From contig NZ_JAOZEW010000010.1 of assembly GCF_025847235.1 (NCBI RefSeq), positions 62,001 through 126,000 of the forward strand: a stretch of DNA of 64,000 nucleotides, written 5' to 3'. The notes beneath the pieces are model-generated. The model was not told the origin of the DNA. It did not search any database and saw only the letters and a list, made by a program, of their open reading frames with translations. Of this stretch, positions 8,933-17,289 are shown piece by piece. Origin of the DNA: Flavobacterium shii (GTDB taxonomy: Bacteria; Bacteroidota; Bacteroidia; Flavobacteriales; Flavobacteriaceae). Position 1 is the first letter of the stretch. Every line of letters starts with the position of its first letter. Position numbers and translations under genes: made by a program.

Positions 8933-9424
8933 TTAAATTAATCTATGAAATTTGCTGTAAACTTTAAAACAGTAATAAACCAATACCAGGAGAAAGACAC
9001 GCCCTAACCAGATTTGTACTTTTTGCCAAAAGGTTAAAATATTTGTAAATTCTGTCGTTCGAACTGTTTTTATTTCGACTTCTTTTACTTGTTGAGATTT
9101 CCAAAAGGCGTAGAGTTCCTGCTTCTTTAATTCGCAGTCTACGCTAAGTTTATTGTTCTCAAGGCGAACCCTTGGGCTTTTTAATGTACGCCCTGGTTCG
9201 GCTTGAGTAACATTTTTCAGGACTACTTTACCGTTTTGACATTCTAATAGTGCCCTGAAGGAACTACTGTCTTTTTCTATTTTAAAAACAGTGTCATGTA
9301 GTGTTTCTTTGATGGTGATGGTCTTTGTCTTGTCTTCGCTTAGAACCGGTTTCGGGCTACTACACGAAACCAGTACTAAGACAGAAAAAAACAAAAAAAC
9401 AATTCGGTTTAAATTTTTGTTCAT
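8933..9424 (-). CDS. Putative unimolecular spanin (lipoprotein with C-terminal TM)
   Basis: The 163 aa protein has a lipoprotein signal (lipobox LVSC, Cys21), a charged 100-residue middle part, and a hydrophobic segment near the C-terminus (about 138-155) followed by a short basic tail. An outer-membrane lipid anchor plus an inner-membrane TM segment is the topology of u-spanins such as T1 gp11, which fuse or disrupt the outer membrane after endolysin action. It lies directly downstream of the endolysin gene, where spanins usually sit. The function is inferred from topology and position; no sequence similarity is claimed. Confidence 0.6.
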   Translation of the reverse strand: MNKNLNRIVFLFFSVLVLVSCSSPKPVLSEDKTKTITIKETLHDTVFKIEKDSSSFRALLECQNGKVVLKNVTQAEPGRTLKSPRVRLENNKLSVDCELKKQELYAFWKSQQVKEVEIKTVRTTEFTNILTFWQKVQIWLGRVFLLVLVYYCFKVYSKFHRLI

Positions 9425-9439
9425 ATGTTATATTTGATT

Positions 9440-9892
9440 TTATAGTCTTAAAAATCCTTTGATCGTTTTAATATCTCTCTTTCTTCGGCATACTTTATAA
9501 CCTTCACGACTTCCATCATCATTTGTGTTTCCTTCGATCGTATAAAGTATATTTCCGACTACCTTTTCGATTATTCCGGTATGTCCTAAGCCTTTTCCTA
9601 AATCCAGTATAAAAATGTCTCCCGGCTGAGGGATAGTCTTTACTAAAAGTGGTCTCGAATTGTATTGATCCAGTACGCCACCGGTTTTCTTTAAAGGGTT
9701 TTTAACTGCTATTTGAAGGGATGCTTTTTGGGTACACCAATAAATAAAAGCCATGCACCATGAATATCCTTTGGTAAGACCTACACTTCTTAAATAAATT
9801 TCGACCTCAGGGCCTGAGTTACTGTTTTTTGGAATTTCCTCCACACCAATTTGGGCAATGGCAATTTCAAGAGTTTTTTGGGCAAGTGTCAT
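9440..9892 (-). CDS. Phage endolysin, CHAP-like amidase/peptidase
   Basis: The 150 aa protein looks like a CHAP or NlpC/P60-type peptidoglycan hydrolase. Cys46 lies in YSWCMAFIYWC, His104 in GLGHTGIIEKV and Glu120/Asn122 in YTIEGNTN, matching the Cys-His-(Glu/Asn) catalytic layout. The N-terminal helix LEIAIAQIGVEEIPKNSN is typical of Bacteroidota phage lysins. It has no signal peptide, so it would rely on a holin for release. It overlaps the upstream 95 aa gene by 4 bases and is followed after 15 bases by the spanin-like gene, forming a lysis cassette. Confidence 0.8.
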   Translation of the reverse strand: MTLAQKTLEIAIAQIGVEEIPKNSNSGPEVEIYLRSVGLTKGYSWCMAFIYWCTQKASLQIAVKNPLKKTGGVLDQYNSRPLLVKTIPQPGDIFILDLGKGLGHTGIIEKVVGNILYTIEGNTNDDGSREGYKVCRRKRDIKTIKGFLRL

Positions 9893-10176
9893 ATTTGTTT
9901 TCCGTTTAATTGTTTGAATTTTTGCAGTTCATCAACCAATTGTTGATTTATCAGCATTAATTCTCTATGTTGTATTTCCATCTTTTTAATTGTTTCGGTA
10001 GCAGCTGTTAATCGGGCTGAAATGTCATCTAGTAACTCCCGATAGTACCTAACTGCGTTTACAGCGTTATCAAGTTCGGCGGCTCTGTCTTCGGCCAATG
10101 ATTTTCTCTTCGAGAAAAACCAGGTAATTAATGCGGCAAAAAATGCGGTAAGGGTGGGGTATAAAAATTGTTCCAT
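9889..10176 (-). CDS. Small one-TM coiled-coil protein, holin-like
   Basis: The 95 aa protein has one N-terminal TM segment (about residues 5-21, LYPTLTAFFAALITWFF), then a long charged helix with heptad character (about 28-90). It is the first gene of the lysis cassette and overlaps the endolysin start by 4 bases. Size and position fit a holin or an Rz-like accessory. A single TM with a long cytoplasmic coiled coil is not a classical holin, so the assignment rests on context. Confidence 0.6.
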   Translation of the reverse strand: MEQFLYPTLTAFFAALITWFFSKRKSLAEDRAAELDNAVNAVRYYRELLDDISARLTAATETIKKMEIQHRELMLINQQLVDELQKFKQLNGKQI

Positions 10177-10621
10177 GCAATGTTTTTAAAAAAGACTTCA
10201 ATATTTTCTTAAGATGTTCTCTGGAGAGAAACAACTGCATTTATTTTATCGGTAGTCCAGCCCAAACTTTCCGGTTATGATTATGGCAGTTGTTCCCTTT
10301 TGAGATGGCAAAGATTAGCCTAAAGAAGGTCTTAAAAAAACCGATGTACGGCGTTCTAACACATGTGTACCACAACTTTACATAGTTGTAAAGCAAGTTT
10401 ACACGTATTTTTTTTCAAGCTGATAATAATGCAATTTTGCTGAAACAATTAGGAATATATCTGAAAGAAAATGAGATAAAAGTGCGTTTTTCTAAGAATA
10501 TTTTCGCGAATGGAAATTGGACCCGAAATGAGGTATCGATAAATGAAAAGGAGAAGTAGTTTTAAAAAAAGACATATATAGTAAAAAGAAGGAACAATAC
10601 TAAATGTGTAAAGTAAAGAGC
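10177..10621. promoter_or_regulatory. Early-to-late intergenic region with dyads
   Basis: No reliable gene is present. Around 10361-10410 several inverted repeats cluster: the palindrome ACACATGTGT, ACAACT-N6-AGTTGT and CTTTAC-N6-GTAAAG. This stretch sits upstream of the lysis genes and downstream of the early-operon terminator, where Mu-type phages carry activator-dependent middle or late promoters. The use as an activator site is inference. Confidence 0.4.
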
Positions 10622-10656
10622 AAAAAAAAATGGCTTTCAAATACATGAAGCCATTT
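10622..10656 (-). terminator. Terminator of the phage early operon
   Basis: On the minus strand, arms AATGGCTT and AAGCCATT (plus-strand 10629-10636 and 10648-10655) are followed by a run of T (plus-strand A at 10622-10630). It lies just after the stop of the 82 aa gene and closes the early transcript. Confidence 0.7.
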
Positions 10657-10680
10657 ATATTATTGGTAATGATTAATTAT

Positions 10681-10929
10681 TTACAAAGAAAGTTTGGTCT
10701 GATTGTTTATTGCTTCCTCTACTTTTTTAAGTTCGGAAGTTACTGGAGTACAAAGAACTTCGTATAAAGTGGTTCGGGAAATAGGGTAGACTGGGCAAAT
10801 GTATTTACGCCATACTACAGTAGTAGGAATATCATCTGTTTTGTGTTTTTGGTACAACTCCTTGATAAGTCTGTAACGCAACAGCTTATTCCTTTGTATA
10901 CCTAAACTTCTATTGATTGATATTGACAT
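10681..10929 (-). CDS. Small putative regulator, possible late activator
   Basis: The 82 aa basic protein has a segment YPISRTTLYEVLCTPV (about 50-65) that looks like the recognition part of a helix-turn-helix. Its position, last in the early operon and immediately before the intergenic dyads and lysis genes, is where Mu-like phages encode Mor or C type activators. Direct similarity to Mor was not recognised, so the role is a guess from position. Confidence 0.55.
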   Translation of the reverse strand: MSISINRSLGIQRNKLLRYRLIKELYQKHKTDDIPTTVVWRKYICPVYPISRTTLYEVLCTPVTSELKKVEEAINNQTKLSL

Positions 10930-11260
10930 ATGGACAAAAATAAAATAAAAAAATTAATAAAAAAAGGCGACTTTTCACGAAGCTTTTTAGAATGATAATA
11001 GCAATTGTTTAACGATTAATTAATTGGTAATTAGTTAGTTGTATAGTGTTTTGCGCTTGCTTATTTCAGGAATGTTATGTAGGGAATTAAAAACATTCGC
11101 AATAGTTTTCGTTAGATTAAAGACCAATTCGAAATAATTTACGATAATAGGATTTCTGTTTAAAAAGTTTCTCAATGCTGTTCTAAAGGATAGATCAGTT
11201 TTACAATAAAAAAATGAATTAAATACTTAATATACCAGCAGCAAAACCATTCGATCCATT
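10930..11260. other. Gap in early operon with a possible 46 aa ORF
   Basis: This stretch interrupts an otherwise packed operon. On the minus strand a frame at 11035-11175 (TTG start, TAA stop) encodes 46 aa with coding-like composition (NYFELVFNLTKTIANVFNS). The frame stays open upstream of the TTG for about 50 bases, across a run of seven T, without any ATG. It may be a small gene with a rare start or a gene broken by a frameshift. Nothing else is seen. Confidence 0.35.
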
Positions 11261-11614
11261 TTATTTAAATCTATGGATTACAATTTCTATCAATGCCACT
11301 ATTATTTTTGAGACTTCTCTCGAAGTCATTTCTTTTAAAGGCTTTTTAACCGGCGATTTATCACTTTTTAAAAACTCGCTTAATCGATTTAAGTCTGCAA
11401 CCTCCGCATGACGCTCGTGCGCTCTTGTCCATTGAGCTTGGCGCATGAGGGATAGAATGGTTTTATGTTGCTGGTTGTTTTTATCAAATAACCCCCAGTT
11501 TTCGGGTTTTGTCTCCTCCTTATGGGAGGGAACAAAACCCGAATTAATTTTATTATAATTCTCTATCGCACTTCCATTGCCGGTATAAAGGATTGGTAAT
11601 TTAATTTTTTGCAT
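11261..11614 (-). CDS. GemA-like phage protein (tentative)
   Basis: The 117 aa protein has a C-terminal half (about 45-115) containing RQAQWTRAHERHAEVADL followed by LSEFLKSDKSPVKKPLKEM and TSREVSKIIVALIEIV. This layout resembles the Gp16/GemA family of Mu-like phages, in which a conserved helical domain ends in a helix for protein contact. It is in the late part of the early operon, as GemA is. The N-terminal 40 residues look unstructured. The family call is from pattern memory and position. Confidence 0.5.
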   Translation of the reverse strand: MQKIKLPILYTGNGSAIENYNKINSGFVPSHKEETKPENWGLFDKNNQQHKTILSLMRQAQWTRAHERHAEVADLNRLSEFLKSDKSPVKKPLKEMTSREVSKIIVALIEIVIHRFK

Positions 11615-11637
11615 TCTTTCTGGGTTTTAATAATTAA

Positions 11638-11838
11638 CTAACCTTTGTAAGTTGCTTTGGTATGCTTTTTAAACCTGGGGTTTTTAATGACTATACTTTC
11701 ATATTGATCAAAAGCATGAAGCTCCTTATGCGATAAATCGTTTTTACACCTCCAGTTTCCGTTAGTATCTTTAAAAATGGTATGACCATTTACCTCATAA
11801 CTTTCATGGTCTGTAATTGGTTTTATCTTTACGTTCAT
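11638..11838 (-). CDS. Small phage early protein, unknown
   Basis: The 66 aa basic protein (MNVKIKPITDHESYEVNGHT) has a compact beta-like N-terminus and a lysine-rich tail. It has no recognised motif. It sits in the early operon, with its start overlapping the preceding small membrane-protein frame by about 35 bases. Confidence 0.6.
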   Translation of the reverse strand: MNVKIKPITDHESYEVNGHTIFKDTNGNWRCKNDLSHKELHAFDQYESIVIKNPRFKKHTKATYKG

Positions 11839-11977
11839 TTTTGTATTGTTTAAAAGTTGTATTTATTTTAAATGATAGCCATTCACGAAATAGCATTATA
11901 GGCTTTAGGTTGGTGATTATTAATAGAATCCCCAACAAGATTATGGTGCTGAAACTATTACCCGATTGCATTTGCAT
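11804..11977 (-). CDS. Small membrane protein, early operon
   Basis: A minus-strand frame overlaps the end of the DUF3164 gene. I chose the ATG at 11977 (MQMQSGNSFSTIILLGILLI), which overlaps the upstream stop by 20 bases; an in-frame ATG also exists at 12004. It encodes about 57 aa with one TM segment (about residues 9-25) and a basic C-terminus. Overlaps on both sides fit the packed operon, but coding is not certain. Confidence 0.45.
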   Translation of the reverse strand: MQMQSGNSFSTIILLGILLIITNLKPIMLFREWLSFKINTTFKQYKNERKDKTNYRP

Positions 11978-12677
11978 GTTCAATTGGTTGTTTAAAGAAA
12001 TCAAAAGAATAGTCTCCTAAAAAATTTGCCGATGACATAGACAATGGTACATTCGTTTTTGAGCCATCGTCTTTAATTAAATTAGCTTCGATATACCAGC
12101 TAGAGCGTACAGGTTTAAAAGCTGCAGCAATAATTTCTACACCATCGGTGAACTCTTCGTTATTGAACTCTCTGGTTAATTTTTGTAATTCCAGAACCCT
12201 GGAGCCTTTTAAGTTTCCTTTGGCATCTTTTTTTAAGAGATTAAAAACAATTTTAACCAGAGCAGCACTTTCCGGACTTGTAGATAGAGAAGAAATATAG
12301 TTTTGAACTTTTTCGATTCCAGCACTTACAGTATCATCCCAGCCATCATTAATGCGATATCCAATAGTAATTTCTTCCTTATTGATAGAGAATGTATGTG
12401 ACATTTGTTTTTCTTTTAAGCCATATACCTGATTTTTTAAATCCAGGATATTCTCAAAGAATTGAAATGTTTCCGTCTTTGCATTGCTTATCATTTCCGA
12501 GGTTGTGTATAACTTAAACATGGCTTTTGGGACAGTCTCGGCTACAAGTTTTTTATAGGCTTCTCGATCTTCATTTTTTTTGCCTTCAACAATTGCTAAT
12601 GCTTCTTTTAATTCCTGAGCTGAGTATCCTGTTAAAGCAAATGGTTTATTCATTTCAGATGTTGTTACTGTGTTCAT
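11958..12677 (-). CDS. DUF3164 family phage protein
   Basis: The 239 aa protein has the features of DUF3164, a family common in the early region of Mu-like phages. A helical N-terminal half (YKKLVAETVPKAMFKLYTTSEMI) is followed by EITIGYRINDGWDDTVSAGIEKV and a conserved C-terminal part (RVLELQKLTREFNNEEFTDGVEII). Its biochemical role is not established to my knowledge. In this operon it lies between unknown small genes and the GemA-like gene, the usual neighbourhood. Confidence 0.75.
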   Translation of the reverse strand: MNTVTTSEMNKPFALTGYSAQELKEALAIVEGKKNEDREAYKKLVAETVPKAMFKLYTTSEMISNAKTETFQFFENILDLKNQVYGLKEKQMSHTFSINKEEITIGYRINDGWDDTVSAGIEKVQNYISSLSTSPESAALVKIVFNLLKKDAKGNLKGSRVLELQKLTREFNNEEFTDGVEIIAAAFKPVRSSWYIEANLIKDDGSKTNVPLSMSSANFLGDYSFDFFKQPIEHANAIG

Positions 12678-12697
12678 AATTATAGAGTATTTACTAT

Positions 12698-12976
12698 TTA
12701 TTGTTTATTAACTATTTCGTAGGTAAAAGGATCTGGATTAAATGGTTTGAATTTATAGACTTCGATCAGTCGGATAACATCATTTATTTTGGTTTCAATG
12801 CTTTCCGAAACGGGACGAGGTTCAGCTTCAGGATCTGATAGAATGTGCATCCATTGAAATCGTTCCTGGTTAATACAAATTCTTTCGCCAGCAGTAAACA
12901 TTTTCATTTGCTCAGAGCAGAACTGTAGGGATAGATATAGTAATGCAATGCGATTGTTTATTTGATCTTTATTCAT
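12698..12976 (-). CDS. Small phage early protein, unknown
   Basis: The 92 aa protein (MNKDQINNRIALLYLSLQFC) is helical at the N-terminus with no recognised domain. Its start overlaps the stop of the upstream 46 aa gene by 8 bases, so it is part of the packed early operon and probably translationally coupled. Confidence 0.65.
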   Translation of the reverse strand: MNKDQINNRIALLYLSLQFCSEQMKMFTAGERICINQERFQWMHILSDPEAEPRPVSESIETKINDVIRLIEVYKFKPFNPDPFTYEIVNKQ

Positions 12977-13109
12977 AATCTTTTTGTTCTAAATGGGTTT
13001 TTAATTTTTTTAAATCAGATTCTATCAAACCACGTTGAGGGTTATGAGGGTTATCAATTAACCAGGATTCTAATTCCTGTATTTTGGCTTCTATTTGAGA
13101 AATTGTCAT
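12969..13109 (-). CDS. 46 aa small early protein
   Basis: An ATG-started frame of 46 codons (MTISQIEAKIQELESWLIDN) fills the gap between the 124 aa gene (stop one base upstream of its ATG) and the 92 aa gene (overlap 8 bases). The protein is charged and helical with heptad spacing, probably a short coiled coil. The exact packing against both neighbours is the main evidence that it is real. Confidence 0.65.
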   Translation of the reverse strand: MTISQIEAKIQELESWLIDNPHNPQRGLIESDLKKLKTHLEQKDYE

Positions 13110-13110
13110 T

Positions 13111-13485
13111 TTAATTTTGATTAAAGGTTAGAGAAGAGATTTTTACATCGTGAATTTTTAGGGAGCTTACGGTTGGTGTCTTTTTAATTTCCTGTAACAA
13201 TGCCGATGGTCTTAGATTGAACATCTTGTAAGTGCAGTTGTTATAACATCTTTTAAAATCTTCTGCAGTAACCAACTTTTCATAGCGTTGAGTCAAAGAG
13301 TTAAATTCAGCTTCACATTTAGCATACTCTGTTAAGTACCATTTATTAATTTTTGCATTAGCAATAACTTTTTGATATTCACGAGTATTAATTGTTACGC
13401 TTTCACACCATCTGGCATAAGATCCTAAGAGCATGTTTTCGTAATCTTCGGTACTCATTTGTAATTTTTTATTAGTTGTTGGCAT
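13111..13485 (-). CDS. Phage early protein, unknown
   Basis: The 124 aa protein is rich in aromatic and charged residues (YARWCESVTINTREYQKVI), probably helical. No domain is recognised. It follows the P-loop ATPase gene by 2 bases and precedes the 46 aa gene, so it is co-transcribed with the transposition genes. Confidence 0.65.
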   Translation of the reverse strand: MPTTNKKLQMSTEDYENMLLGSYARWCESVTINTREYQKVIANAKINKWYLTEYAKCEAEFNSLTQRYEKLVTAEDFKRCYNNCTYKMFNLRPSALLQEIKKTPTVSSLKIHDVKISSLTFNQN

Positions 13486-13487
13486 GA

Positions 13488-14117
13488 TTATTTTATTTTA
13501 ATGTCAAACTGTGCTGCTCCTTGTTCCCAAATTACATAAGGCTCTTTATCTCCTCCAAGACGCGATAAACACATCGCTTTGTATCCTTCGACCCGAATTT
13601 TTACATCGGCATCATACTTCACAAACTTGGCAAGAGAGCCTTCGGGGTTTTTCCCATCGGCATGACTTATAAAGATGAATAGCTTATTATGAAATTCCTC
13701 TTTGAGCATTTTGTACTCCTTCTTGGTAAGTCCTGTGTATTGTAGGCTGTCTATGAAAATTATATCAGGTGATTTCTTTCGGCGTAAGCGCTCTTTTAAG
13801 TCTTCAATATTTTCCCGATTCCCAATCAGGAAGCGCCTTTTTACTTCTTGCATATTTTGTGATATAACTGCATTTTGCATTGACTTTCGGGCACCTTCCT
13901 CGAGGGTATTATAAAATACCCTTCCGGATTTTGTCAAAGCTTTTGCCAATTGAAGTGAAAACCCCGTTTTACCATTAAAACTCTCGCCCCATATAATCCA
14001 TATTCCGGAGCGTTCGGGAGTTCCCAGTAATTTTTTAAATTCAAGAGGCAGATCTAATTCGATGAACTTCTTTTTCGTTATTTCGTCAACTGAAACGGCT
14101 CTTTTTAACGACATCAA
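13488..14117 (-). CDS. RecA-fold P-loop ATPase of phage early operon
   Basis: The 209 aa protein has a Walker A motif GESFNGKT (residues 44-51) and Walker B PDIIFIDS (117-124), with SHADG (151-155) as a possible sensor region. Size and layout fit a stand-alone RecA/RadA-type ATPase of the kind found in Bacteroidota Mu-like elements. It overlaps the end of the MuB-like gene by 4 bases, implying a shared role in replication or transposition. The specific role is unknown. Confidence 0.7.
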   Translation of the reverse strand: MMSLKRAVSVDEITKKKFIELDLPLEFKKLLGTPERSGIWIIWGESFNGKTGFSLQLAKALTKSGRVFYNTLEEGARKSMQNAVISQNMQEVKRRFLIGNRENIEDLKERLRRKKSPDIIFIDSLQYTGLTKKEYKMLKEEFHNKLFIFISHADGKNPEGSLAKFVKYDADVKIRVEGYKAMCLSRLGGDKEPYVIWEQGAAQFDIKIK

Positions 14118-14959
14118 ATTTTGTTTTTTACAGCGTGAATTTTTCGTTTTACCCTTCTAAGATCACCTTCAGAATCCGTGAATATGTCTTTTATAGATTT
14201 AACATCATCAATACCATTGGCCATACATATTTGAGTTACATCGGTAAAACTGACTCCTTTTAACTCTATAAAACGACGACCTATTCGGGAATTGATTTCT
14301 TTGTACCCTTTTCGGTTTAGTTTGATGCCTTTATTGATACGTTTAGATAAATGATCGGTTGCACAAAGAACAATCCCGCAATGTTCTTCTAACCGGTTGA
14401 ATAATGTGATAAAAAAGTATAACACAGTATCGGGTAATTTATCAGCTTCATCGAGTATGATTAGAGGGCTTTCCTGAGATTTTAATTTTTTTACAATTTC
14501 ATTCATCATTTCGGCAACAGAAAAACCACTATAATCAACACCCATTACTGTAAGCAATTGTGTAAGGAATTCTTTTCGGTTCCAGTACTCGGCACAGCTT
14601 AACAGATAAGAGTTTTTATTGATTTTTGTGTAGATTTCAAAAGACATTGATTTTCCGGAACCAGCATCACCTGTTAAAGCAAAAACGTGAGCATGCTGCT
14701 GCGCATCTTCTAATACTTTGGATATTATTTTAAAATCGGTAGTTTCTACACAAAACCATTTTTTAGAGCTACATCCTATTTGTGAGGCTACATTACGCCA
14801 CATTACCTCGGATATATTTTGATGATTATCATTCATAATTTGCGAAAGCAAGGCTGCAGAAACACCATTTAATGAATTGGCAGCTTTGTTTTGACTTCCT
14901 TTTTGAGCGATGTAACCTGCTAATTTTTCTTTAACTTGATTTTTGAATTCTGTTGTCAT
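14114..14959 (-). CDS. MuB-like AAA ATPase, transposition target-DNA protein
   Basis: The 281 aa protein has an N-terminal HTH-like part (about 5-60, KLAGYIAQKGSQNKAANSL) and an AAA+ domain with Walker A GDAGSGKS (97-104) and Walker B LIILDEAD (167-174), followed by an arginine-rich C-terminal region. This is the layout of MuB/TniB-type proteins, which bind target DNA, activate the transposase and give target immunity. It lies directly downstream of the transposase gene, as in Mu. Confidence 0.85.
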   Translation of the reverse strand: MTTEFKNQVKEKLAGYIAQKGSQNKAANSLNGVSAALLSQIMNDNHQNISEVMWRNVASQIGCSSKKWFCVETTDFKIISKVLEDAQQHAHVFALTGDAGSGKSMSFEIYTKINKNSYLLSCAEYWNRKEFLTQLLTVMGVDYSGFSVAEMMNEIVKKLKSQESPLIILDEADKLPDTVLYFFITLFNRLEEHCGIVLCATDHLSKRINKGIKLNRKGYKEINSRIGRRFIELKGVSFTDVTQICMANGIDDVKSIKDIFTDSEGDLRRVKRKIHAVKNKI

Positions 14960-15010
14960 AATGTTGTTTTTTATAGTTTTTTAGGTTGGTAATTCAGTTC
15001 GCAATCCATT

Positions 15011-17032
15011 TTACATTAGGTCATAGATACTCTCAGGGTTTAAGACAGCTTCGCTTATTTTTTTTTGATATTGAGCGATGTCGGTTTTTTGTTTTGCCAG
15101 TTCGCTTTTTTTGCTCTGGTCTTTTTTAATTTTCCTATTGCTGTTAATTCCTTTTAAATTTGGACTCGTATAGCCATAACTCTCAGCGTTCATATTATGT
15201 TTTTGTAAATTCTCTTCGGTTTTATTTCGTATGTCTATCCTCGTTTGTTTCGTGGCTTCAATTTGGTCTCTGTAATATTGAGCTTCCCAATCTTCTTGTT
15301 CCTGTTGCCCACGATGTATTTCAATCTTAGTCTCTGCTGCAGTGACAAACTTTAATCCCAATGGTGTTTTTTTATAAAGATATATCAGGCTCATATCGTC
15401 GGGATCAAACTTGATATGGAATTTCTGGTTTACATTTTTTAAATGCCACTCCTGATTTATTGCTCGTGAATTTTCCTGATATACTACATAATCATATTGA
15501 ATTTTCTTTTCTTTAAAAGTCACTCCCGACGAGGTACAAGTGATTGGTAGATTTCGTTCGATCCAAAAGAAATCTACTATCTGGAATGGTGTAACCACTG
15601 GTGCATCGGGATTAATACTCTCAAAATACATGTCGATTCTAGGTTTGCCCGTTTTAGGATGTAGCGCCTGGTTCCATTGGGTACGTTTTTCTAGGTAAAC
15701 TGCTTTTAACTCATTTAGTGTTGGAAGTTTATCGGGGTTAGCGAGTATAAATTCCATATTGGGATGGCTTGATGTTTTTGTTGCAGTGATATTCTGACCA
15801 GTCCAGTTCCATTCTTGCGCCAAAAACTGAGTTTGAAATCTTCCAAATGCACTTTCAATAGTCTTAGATTTACCATTATAAGGCTGTGTTTTTATTGCCA
15901 AATGTGAAATCTTATCAAAAAAACCACCATTATGAAGTTTTTTATTACCCGATCCATTATCAAATGACACTTGGTAAGGACGATGACCAGAGGTTTTTAT
16001 AGCCATTTTAAAAGCTTGATATCCTGATTCGTAATCTTCTTTCTCCGAGATGTGATATCCAAGAAAAACTTCACTATAAGAATCCATTACTTCGTATACA
16101 TTTATGGTCTTCATTTTTCCGTTAGAATCTTGGTAATACATATTAATTTTTGTTCCGTCAGAATACCAAAGTGAATCTCTCATAGATGGAAGAGCAGTTT
16201 TGAAAGGCATTGTGAATTTTTCTTTAAATTTTAATTCTCCAAAACGATTTGCCCACCACAATGGTTCTATTTTAGGATCGGTTAAGAAATTAATTAATGA
16301 TTGCTCGGATTTTATTAATTTCCAATCTTGCGCTTCGGCTTCTTGATTATATATTTTTAATAGTTGTGTATAGTTTGCTACACGTTTTACCGGGTTTGTC
16401 CAGCAAGCCAATACAAATGCTTTGGCTTCATCATTAATTTTTTCAGCATTTTTAGAACCAAAAGATTTATGTATAAATAATATATAACCATCAATTAAAT
16501 ACTGCTTAACCTTGTTCCTAAGGATTCTTTGGTTTTTTGGTAACGTATGCGGATAGGTATGTTTGGGTAATTCGGCAACTATTTCGGTAATTTTTTCCCA
16601 AACGTTTACTTTCGAACCTGCCAAAGCTTTACGTTGTGCCAGTTTTGAATTAATAATGGTATTAATTGCATTCATAACAGCGGCATTACAGCAGTATTCC
16701 TTAATATTCTTCTCAGGAAGAGCTTCACCATTATCGAGCGTATAGTTTCTGTAAAAATTATATGCCTTTTGATCCTGCTCGATATAATCTGTAAACGTAA
16801 TAGTAGTCACCTTTGCATATGGGTCTCCGGCAAGTTCTATTACTTTATTTTTTATATCAGATCTCATTGTGTCGAATTGGATTAAGGCTTTGCGGCCATT
16901 ACCGCCTTTAATAATTTTTTTAAGATGCCCTCTTGAGCATAGTTGTTTGTAATTTGGTGCACTTACTATTCCGCTTTCAACAATCCAGGAAGCTTGTACA
17001 CACAGGATATTATCGGGGCTGTATTCGAACAT
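15011..17032 (-). CDS. MuA-like DDE transposase
   Basis: The 673 aa protein has an N-terminal Mu-type DNA-binding part (about 8-70), a central helical region, and an rve/DDE catalytic core. Asp292 is in WYSDGTKI, Asp358 in VSFDNGSG and Glu393 in KTIESAFGRF. A beta-barrel-like C-terminal domain (about 490-580) and a lysine-rich tail follow. Its length matches MuA (663 aa). It would cut and join the element ends and drive replicative transposition, assisted by the MuB-like protein. All three acidic residues are intact, so it may be active. Confidence 0.9.
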   Translation of the reverse strand: MFEYSPDNILCVQASWIVESGIVSAPNYKQLCSRGHLKKIIKGGNGRKALIQFDTMRSDIKNKVIELAGDPYAKVTTITFTDYIEQDQKAYNFYRNYTLDNGEALPEKNIKEYCCNAAVMNAINTIINSKLAQRKALAGSKVNVWEKITEIVAELPKHTYPHTLPKNQRILRNKVKQYLIDGYILFIHKSFGSKNAEKINDEAKAFVLACWTNPVKRVANYTQLLKIYNQEAEAQDWKLIKSEQSLINFLTDPKIEPLWWANRFGELKFKEKFTMPFKTALPSMRDSLWYSDGTKINMYYQDSNGKMKTINVYEVMDSYSEVFLGYHISEKEDYESGYQAFKMAIKTSGHRPYQVSFDNGSGNKKLHNGGFFDKISHLAIKTQPYNGKSKTIESAFGRFQTQFLAQEWNWTGQNITATKTSSHPNMEFILANPDKLPTLNELKAVYLEKRTQWNQALHPKTGKPRIDMYFESINPDAPVVTPFQIVDFFWIERNLPITCTSSGVTFKEKKIQYDYVVYQENSRAINQEWHLKNVNQKFHIKFDPDDMSLIYLYKKTPLGLKFVTAAETKIEIHRGQQEQEDWEAQYYRDQIEATKQTRIDIRNKTEENLQKHNMNAESYGYTSPNLKGINSNRKIKKDQSKKSELAKQKTDIAQYQKKISEAVLNPESIYDLM

Positions 17033-17051
17033 AGTTTCGCTTCTTTTTTAT

Positions 17052-17246
17052 CTATTGGCTTATCGCAGATTCATCATCAATTTTCTCTGCTTCTTGAATT
17101 AATAGGATTTTAGCTATTAGCCTGATTTTTTTGGCATTACAGGAATTAAAGACATAGCTTAGACTCATATCGACAGTTTGTTTACTTACTCCGAAGTCCT
17201 CGGCTATTTTCCTTTTGTGTTTCGGGTGCAGGAGAATATTTTTCAT
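17052..17246 (-). CDS. Small HTH protein, first early gene
   Basis: The 64 aa protein has a helix-turn-helix signature (KRKIAEDFGVSKQTVDMSLSYV, about residues 11-32). It is the first gene of the minus-strand early operon and is divergent from the repressor gene, the place of Ner or Cro-type negative regulators in Mu-like phages. It probably modulates early transcription. The transposase gene follows after 19 bases. Confidence 0.7.
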   Translation of the reverse strand: MKNILLHPKHKRKIAEDFGVSKQTVDMSLSYVFNSCNAKKIRLIAKILLIQEAEKIDDESAISQ

Positions 17247-17289
17247 ATCTTTGATTTTACAAATGGTTTTTTCTATTTGTTAATGCAAA

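Noticed and set aside
10449..10646. 65 aa hydrophobic minus-strand ORF
   Set aside because: Its start lies inside the terminator hairpin of the early operon, and its composition is that of translated AT-rich noncoding DNA.
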